The notes under the pieces were generated by a model. The model saw only the letters and a list, made by a program, of their open reading frames with translations. It made no database searches and was not told the origin of the DNA. 64,000 bases of DNA, from contig NC_053149.1 of NCBI RefSeq assembly GCF_016808335.1, positions 15,055,714 through 15,119,713 on the forward strand, in the 5' to 3' direction. Positions 57,873-64,000 of the stretch are shown in pieces (the first letter of the stretch is position 1; each line of letters opens with the position of its first letter). The translations under genes and the position numbers were made by a program. The DNA is from Panicum virgatum (Eukaryota; Streptophyta; Magnoliopsida; Poales; Poaceae).

Positions 57873-58832
57873 CCCTCCGCGGCCGCAGAGGCCGCAAGGA
57901 GCCTTGCCGCTCGGTGCTCGCTACTCGATGCCACCATGCCTCTGCCGCGTCCCCCGCCACGCGCTCCACCCCCCAATGCGTGCTCCGGCATCGCCCGCCG
58001 CCCACGAGGGAGGAGGAGGGGCCCGATGCGCTAGTGAGGGATGCCGGAGGAGTGCCCGACGCGCCGCCGCCTGGCCTGAGGTGCCGCCACCTGATGCACC
58101 CCCGCCCGATGTGCCGCCTCATCGGCGAGGGAGGAGGGGAGCCACGCCGTGCAGCCGCCGGGCAAGAGCGGAGCAGAGGCAAGTCGGGGGGAGAGAGAGG
58201 GGAGGAGGTGGGGAGAGAGAAGGGGAGTAGATAAGGTTGAATGGGTCCCACTCGTCATTCATAGTAGAGAGGGTGGGTAGAGTAGGTTTGAGTAGAAAAT
58301 ATTGATGACTGGGATATAGAGGATGCATATAGAGTATGAGAAGTGTGGGAAAAATGGGAATAGAGGAGAGAATCTCGATGACTATAACGGAATATTATGG
58401 ATTTAGAGTACGACGAGTGGGATAAAGGGCGCGACACAGCTGCCCCGACAAGTGGGACCGGGGGCTTTGGCGTATGGAGGCTACCGAGTGCCGATAGTCT
58501 AATCTACCAGGCTGAGCTTGAGCCCATAATTTTGGACACATTACTTATTGACCAAGTCCACAAAAAAGAAAATTAATATTTATGAATCTAAATGATGTAC
58601 TATGAAAAATATATTTCATATTATATGGTATTCCTTTAATGTCATAGACATTGGTACCATTTTTATAAACTCGGTGAAACTTAAGGTACTTTGACGAGAA
58701 CAAAGGTAGAATCACATTTGTTTTCTAAATTGAGGGAGTAGATTTGGATGCTTAACGTTGTGTGTTTTAAATTCTTTGAATGTAAAAAGTGAGAGACGTT
58801 AACTTTAAGAGGATGTTTACAATGATTGAACC

Positions 58833-60301
58833 CGGTGGTGAAGCCAGCCCCATCACGTGGTGGGTGTGGGGTGCGGGGTCATTCCTCTTCCTCCCTCTTT
58901 TTCTTTCTTCTTTCCCTTCTCTCCTCCTCCTCCTTCCTCTTTGCTTCCAATGGAGTTCTTGGGGTAGGGGGCTTGAGCCCCGTAATGGCTATATATCGCG
59001 CGGGCTACAAAAGCAGAATCCATCACCTGAAGATTGTCAGGTGGAGCAGTGGAATGATTTCGGCCCATATAGCAAAAAAATTTTGGCCCACGGGGAGCAG
59101 ACTGATTGGCTGTTGTTGTGCCGTACTGTTGTGTGTGATGCTGCATGCACATGCTGCTGTCAGCCCACAAAGATCATGCTATTGATTGGTTGAAGGATGC
59201 TGTGATGTGTGTGCTGCTCCTGCGGTTGCATGCATGCTAGAGAAGCATGTGCGCTCTTTTTTTCTTTTCTTTTTTTTTATTTCTGATTCTTCTCTTTATT
59301 TTCCTTTTCTTTTTCTTCGTATTTATTTTCTTTCTCGATTTGTGCATCTGTTTTTCACGTTCAAGTCTCTATTTATTTATTCATGTTTGAAGTTTATGTT
59401 TTTTCTCTATATATGTGCATGCTTCTTACTGTTTTGACTATATGAATGCTTACTAGCTGTGGTGCAGTGCACCTTTATTTCTTTTTCTTCCAATCTTTTC
59501 TCTCCCTACTTCCTTTTTCTTTATTAATTTAAATTATTTAATGATAATTTCTTCTCTACTTGAAAGCTATATTATTTTTATTATTTTATCTTTTATTTGT
59601 CTAGAAGAATAATTTGTTCTTGTGCAAGGATAATTTATTAGTCTTGTGGACACATTTGTTCTCCACGTAAAAATATATTTTTATTTATTTATACTAAAAT
59701 TTTCGTGATATTAAATTATTTGTTCAACTTGTAGACAAAATTGTTCCGTGATGTGAACTTATTTGTTCGTGATATTTAGTTTTCAAATGTTCGGAATGTG
59801 CAATATTTTTGTTCGTCTTGTTTGATCGTTTTGTTCGTATAAAGCAATTTTTTGTTCCAGATTTAAAATATTTGTTCAGAGCAATCAAAATTTATTATCT
59901 TATATTAAAAATAGTTTTTAAAATAATTATTCTGAATATAGTCAAGTGTGGTCTTGATTTGTAAATCTCATCGTAAGGAACATTATGGTGAAATCAAAAT
60001 TTAATTGAGATGTTTGGTTCGGAACTTATGACTTTTTTTAGTTGATGTCTCTCGCTAACATGTCGTTTTCATTGGACCGTACATGTGCTGCATGTGGTCA
60101 TAATTATAGTACGGTGCTAGATATTTTTTACCTAGAGTGCGGCGCACGCAAGAGCCCATACAATGGATGTTGGGCTGATGGCCCATTAAATATAATAGAA
60201 GGTGGATAAATTTTCAGGCGATGGTTGGTGGAATTGTCACCATCAGTGACATATAACCGCACCCCTTGAGCCCCCCTGCCCCCATGCTGGCTCCGCCCCT
60301 G
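58833..60301. mobile_element. hAT-like non-autonomous element (1469 bp)
   Basis: ATTGAACC (58825-58832) and ATTGAGCC (60302-60309) match at 7 of 8 positions. The reversed right end reads CAGGGGCGGAGCCAGC and the left end CGGTGGTGAAGCCAGC, similar to the MITE at 57717. Both ends carry a further 'agggggct..ag.ccc' block inside. The interior is AT-rich, with a long pyrimidine tract at 59250-59340. No transposase was seen. Confidence 0.6.
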
Positions 60302-60309
60302 ATTGAGCC

Positions 60310-61390
60310 AGTTGGTACTTTACAATCATTGTAACAAAGTTCTAACTCTAATGGTATAAAACAAAAAAGAGCACAGAAAATGCTTCATGTGCCCTGGTGG
60401 GCCGATGCCCGATGAACACGAAAAACACTCTGTTGCTGGACGTAGAATTGTTGGCCTGTTTAGTAAGGCCCACTACGTTTCGCTGTACCATGTATGTTGT
60501 GGGCTAAGAAGGTTACGGTAGGCCGATGCTCGAAAGGCCCACTTGGAAGAGTTGAGGAAGGATGTAAATTGTAATATGGCCCGAAGAGTTTTCCTTCTCC
60601 AAGTCCCTGGCACGACACCGACACGCCAGAAATTGCAGGGATGGCGTCAAAAAAGAAATTGCAGGGACCGATTCACCTGTCGAGTCGTTGGCACATGAGC
60701 GGGCAGTGGAACGCAATGCACCAGACGCCAGAAACAGCCTCTGCGTGGACGTGGGACATGGCGAGACGTGGTCGAGTTCCCCCCGGGCAGTTACGTTGCT
60801 GACAAAACCAGTGACCTGCTGTCATTGGAGAAGTTTTACCAACTCTCAGTTATTAAATTATACCGTGAACGACTTCTTTAAAGAACATAGGCATATAATA
60901 ATGTGGAAGTGTATATTGTAATAGACTTCTGTTTATTGAGTTCAGACTCTACTGGCAGCAGCTTACGCTACCAGCCAAGGCATTTAATTTGTGAGCCATA
61001 ATAATCAACTCGATCAGGTCGGTGTCTGATCGACGAAACTGTAACTGACACTACGTACCATCCACGCTCAACAACTACTTGTGCTCCTACGCTGGTACTA
61101 CTGCTATAATAAACAACAGGCGCTAGCTACCAACAATTACCTAGTTGCGCCGTTAGAATCCAATCCCCCATGCACTTAGCTTGGGACTAACGACAAGCGT
61201 TTGCGTTAACCACGAGCCTAATCGCCACTACTAGCTATTTTCTAAGATGGATGGACGCATTAGCATCAAGAACATTATTAAGGGCCGTCCTATACACTGA
61301 TAGACATATCAGGTAGGGAGAATATATTAATTTGTGATTACTTTTAATTTCTCAGGACTAACGACAAGCTGGATCGATCAGATAGCAAAA
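60310..61390. other. intergenic, nothing recognised beyond a micro-insertion
   Basis: Short ORFs only. A micro-insertion lies at 60628-60667. Confidence 0.5.
60628..60667 (+). mobile_element. 12-bp A-tailed micro-insertion
   Basis: AGAAATTGCAGGGA occurs perfectly at 60628-60641 and 60654-60667. The insert is tggcgtcaaaaa. Confidence 0.75.
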
Positions 61391-62845
61391 TGGAAGGATC
61401 GGTAGCGGGCTCTAGCCTAAAAGGGAAGGGGGTGAATTAGGCAATTAAAAAACTTAGACCTATGGCTCCAACTATTTGCACAAAATTAAACTAAGCAAGC
61501 TAACTAGATGTGCAACTATGGTTGTTTTAGTGTGAAATCCCTATCCCAAAAGAGTTTAGCAACATATAGCATTTCCTATCAAGAGACTACTATATAAAAG
61601 TAAAGGCAAACAAGAATTACTAGTAATAAATGCGGAAGCTTAAAGAGCGGGATAGGAGATAGCAAACTCTTGACGCGGGTGTTTATCCCGTGGTTCGGTT
61701 AGCCACAAAGGTACATCTACATCCACATTGTTGTAGCACTCACTAAGAGTATTGCTACTCGGCAATTAAGTCTCTTCCGTGAACACAACCACGGTCACCT
61801 TGATCCCGGGTTCCACTAAGGAGTTTTTCCACTAAGGAAGGGGGTCTCCACGTCCCCCGCACAAAGATCGTCCACGCTGCTCCACATCAAATCGGAGGGT
61901 CGTCGACGTTGCCGGCGAGCTTCAAAGCTCCAAGGGGCCGGCGCACCAAGCTCTTCTTGTATGTTCGACAAAGAACCACAGCACAAAGGCACAAAGCCTC
62001 GCTCTCACTCACTCAAGAGCTAATCTAGCACTTTACACTCTTGAAGCTAGTGCTAAACCTAAGGATATGATCAATGAGCACTTGGGTAGGCTTGGAGAGT
62101 TTCCTGGGTGTGCATGAGGGTTGTAGTAACTCCAGCAAAATCCAAATGGCCGGGGGATGGCATATATATAGGCCACTAAGTGAATAGAGCCGTTGGGAGC
62201 CGTTACTCAGTTTTTTTGCGTAGAGTCGGATAAACCGACGGGTAGGCACCGGATCATCCGATCACACTGTGTCCTGAGGTAGCCGTTGGGGCTTCTGACA
62301 CATGACGCAGGAGGCACCGGATGAACCGGTGATGTTGCGTCGGTTCATCCGGTGGGGCGTCGGATCTTCCGGTGCTGAAGGGATCTTCAACTGCTGATGA
62401 CATCATTACTCCGACGCTTGGTCCGGTGACTCTTCGGTTTATCTGGTGCAGTAGACTTGGCTCAGTGCGCTCTACAAGCTCTCTGATGTATACTCCAGGA
62501 AATACACCGACGCCCTAACTTTGGTAGCATCGGATCATCCGGTTCCACTTGGTTTTCTCCCACGTGACCTGACACCCGGGCAGAGTTGCTCCGACGCCTT
62601 AGCGTCGGTTTATCCGATGGCAACTGGATGCTCCGGTGCCCTTGCTTCGAATCATCCGGTGCAACTGGATTTTGCAGAACTCGTCCATTTCATTCTATCT
62701 TCATGTTTTGCTTTGCTTGGCCTTTTTGCTTCATCCCTGGGATCTATAATTGTTCACTTGACAAACACATTAGTCTCATTAATTGTGTTATTACTCAATC
62801 ACCAAAATCACAAAGTAATGGCTTAATGAGGTCATTTTCCTTACA
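61391..62845 (-). mobile_element. solo LTR of a Sirevirus-type element (1455 bp)
   Basis: In plus orientation it begins TGGAAGGATC and ends TTCCTTACA, like the Sirevirus LTR ends with one change. CAAAA (61386-61390) and CAAGA (62846-62850) look like a 5-bp duplication with one mutation. No primer site, polypurine tract or coding sequence follows on either side, so internal DNA was probably lost by LTR-LTR recombination. It carries many palindromic accggatgaaccggt and cggatcatccggtg motifs (62225-62660). The same family appears at 1-1472. Confidence 0.75.
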
Positions 62846-63127
62846 CAAGATCACATTAACAAAACCACATGAGTAAGACATTAGTTTTTCTCTAAAACCA
62901 TACTATAGATGTAGACGTAGACACTTTATACACACACACACACCACCACAATATAATCATTATTATGAGTGCGCTTACATACGTAAACCTTCCCATATCA
63001 ACACACACATATCTATACCTATTTCTAAAACGAGTTAGGTTTGTACCTAAATTTTTAATTTGATCTGTCTTGTGTCATTGACATGTGGACCTTGCTCTAT
63101 CCCGTATGTGAGTTGCACTAGCCTTTC

Positions 63128-63223
63128 ATCAATCGGAATCCTAATTGGAATCCGAACAAATCAATCGGAATCATAATTAGAACTCGGTCAAATCAATCGG
63201 AATTCCAATTAAATCCCGAACAA
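63128..63223. repeat. 32-bp tandem repeat, 3 copies
   Basis: Units beginning atcaatcggaatcc at 63128, 63160 and 63192 each span 32 bp, with several substitutions between units. Each unit includes a near-palindrome of cggaat and attgg/attag. Confidence 0.9.
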
Positions 63224-63268
63224 TTAATGTCTCATATGATCACAACACGACCTGTACATAGAGCAAAT

Positions 63269-63310
63269 GAGTACAAAGTTGGTTTTTTTATGAAAGAGTA
63301 CAAAGTTAGT
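63269..63310 (-). mobile_element. 12-bp T-headed micro-insertion
   Basis: GAGTACAAAGTTGGT (63269-63283) and GAGTACAAAGTTAGT (63296-63310) flank ttttttatgaaa. One mismatch separates the flanks; the tail is on the minus strand. Confidence 0.7.
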
Positions 63311-64000
63311 GATATTATTTTGTTGGTGATATTTATGTAGTTAATATATTACCGGTAACAATGCGTGTTAATAGTTGCCACAAATGTCATGCTTTTGATG
63401 GGCACGTTGTTTATTATTGAAATAATAATTATCCGTAAATGGAAGCATTTTGTGTGTGTGTGATGGCAGAGGTCAGAAATTAAATTCCATTTTCTAAACT
63501 ATCATTAATAAATAATAATCCGGCCGTTATATTGTCTCAAACAAGTGTCACATAACGGCATACAGAGTGACTCAGATACACGTAGACAAATACTTTATTG
63601 TGCGACATGCCAAACTTTGCGTCGACACATGGGTGGTCCGAGTTCCAAGCCTTTGTTTGTTTGTTTATTTGTTCTTTTTTTTGCTTCCTGGCTTTTAACT
63701 TAAGAACACACGCGTCACATTGTTTATAAACTAGTAGTCTGATGCATGTTATTTGCCTTTCTTAGGTCAACAATTGCTGCGTCTCATCTGCTAATTCTTG
63801 TGTAGCTCAGTGGCTGCATCATCAGTGACAGATAAGCTAGCTTGTAACGAATGGGCCAAATGATGATACATACGGCTGGGGAAATGAGTAATTGTGCATA
63901 ATGATTGCATCTATTTTATTATCCAAAAAGTGGATGTAATACAAATCTGAGCACATTTATTTGCATTGAAAGAAAGCATATTTGTAAAAATAATATAATT

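Larger units (their letters stand above)
55430..58440. repeat. two related transposon-like copies in tandem
   Basis: Copy 1 (about 55480-57285, interrupted by the CACTA element at 55780) and copy 2 (about 57300-58440) share a 'cagctgcacca....ctgtaaa...aacgctatcat' opening. They also share a GC-rich middle and an AT-rich close ('gggtagagtaggtttgagtagaaaatat.gatga.tgggatata'). They belong to one unidentified family. The outer edge gggcccgttta at 55430 and gccaaatgcgc near 57281 resemble each other in reverse and may be ends of copy 1. Confidence 0.5.
62846..64000. other. intergenic, no gene recognised
   Basis: Contains a CA run near 62931, a 32-bp tandem repeat at 63128-63223, a micro-insertion at 63269-63310 and AT-rich DNA to the window end. 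Confidence 0.5.

Noticed and set aside
57823..58251. Paired ORFs of 140 or so codons on both strands
   Set aside because: Mirror-image GC-rich frames without homology; they lie in the tandem transposon-like copies.
59240..59345. Long T/C tract considered as a polypyrimidine element or poly(A) tail of a retroposon
   Set aside because: It is interrupted, lies inside the hAT-like element and has no flanking direct repeat.

Overview
This is nuclear DNA from a grass, most likely a panicoid or other PACMAD species. The evidence is two intron-containing plant genes in GC-rich monocot codon usage (a YUCCA-like flavin monooxygenase and an alpha-expansin), Sirevirus-type Ty1/copia LTRs carrying palindromic ACCGGT/CCGACG motifs, and a dense set of grass transposons (MULE, CACTA, hAT, Tourist, Helitron). 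There are no bacterial features, CRISPR arrays or recognisable RNA genes.

Layout. 1-1472: the end of a Sirevirus-type LTR. 2977-3716: a GC-rich inverted-repeat element in the upstream region of the YUCCA-like gene (3929-6340, three exons, one frameshift in the NADPH-binding motif). 6533-9540: Helitron, Tourist MITE and CACTA elements. 9996-10067: a perfect 72-bp palindrome. 10.8-12.4 kb: degenerate Ty3/gypsy gag. 13.08-34.07 kb: remains of a plant-mobile-domain-like gene, split by a 10-kb non-coding LTR element (13331-23296, target-site duplication ACAGA) and a 10-kb internally deleted Sirevirus (23858-33943, duplication CGCCC). 34.5-37.0 kb: two broken GRF-type zinc-finger genes, tail to tail. 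38035-45384: a full-length MULE with a 9-bp duplication and long inverted ends. It carries a four-exon transposase gene (two lesions), a GRF zinc-finger gene with a 30-bp coiled-coil repeat, and a captured piece of a cation-chloride cotransporter gene with its intron. 46.5-47.7 kb: a PPR pseudogene. 52686-53661: an apparently intact three-exon alpha-expansin. 55.4-60.3 kb: a cluster of CACTA and hAT elements. 61391-62845: a solo Sirevirus-type LTR.

Only the expansin looks fully functional as written. The YUCCA-like gene (auxin synthesis) would be functional if the single missing base is an assembly error. Almost everything else is transposon or transposon-broken gene. Exact target-site duplications let most elements be bounded to the base.

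The least expected pattern is a scatter of at least ten tiny insertions (12-49 bp), each a short T/C-A(n) tail flanked by 10-18 bp direct repeats. They look like LINE insertions truncated to little more than their 3' end. The MULE with its mixed cargo is the other main point of interest.
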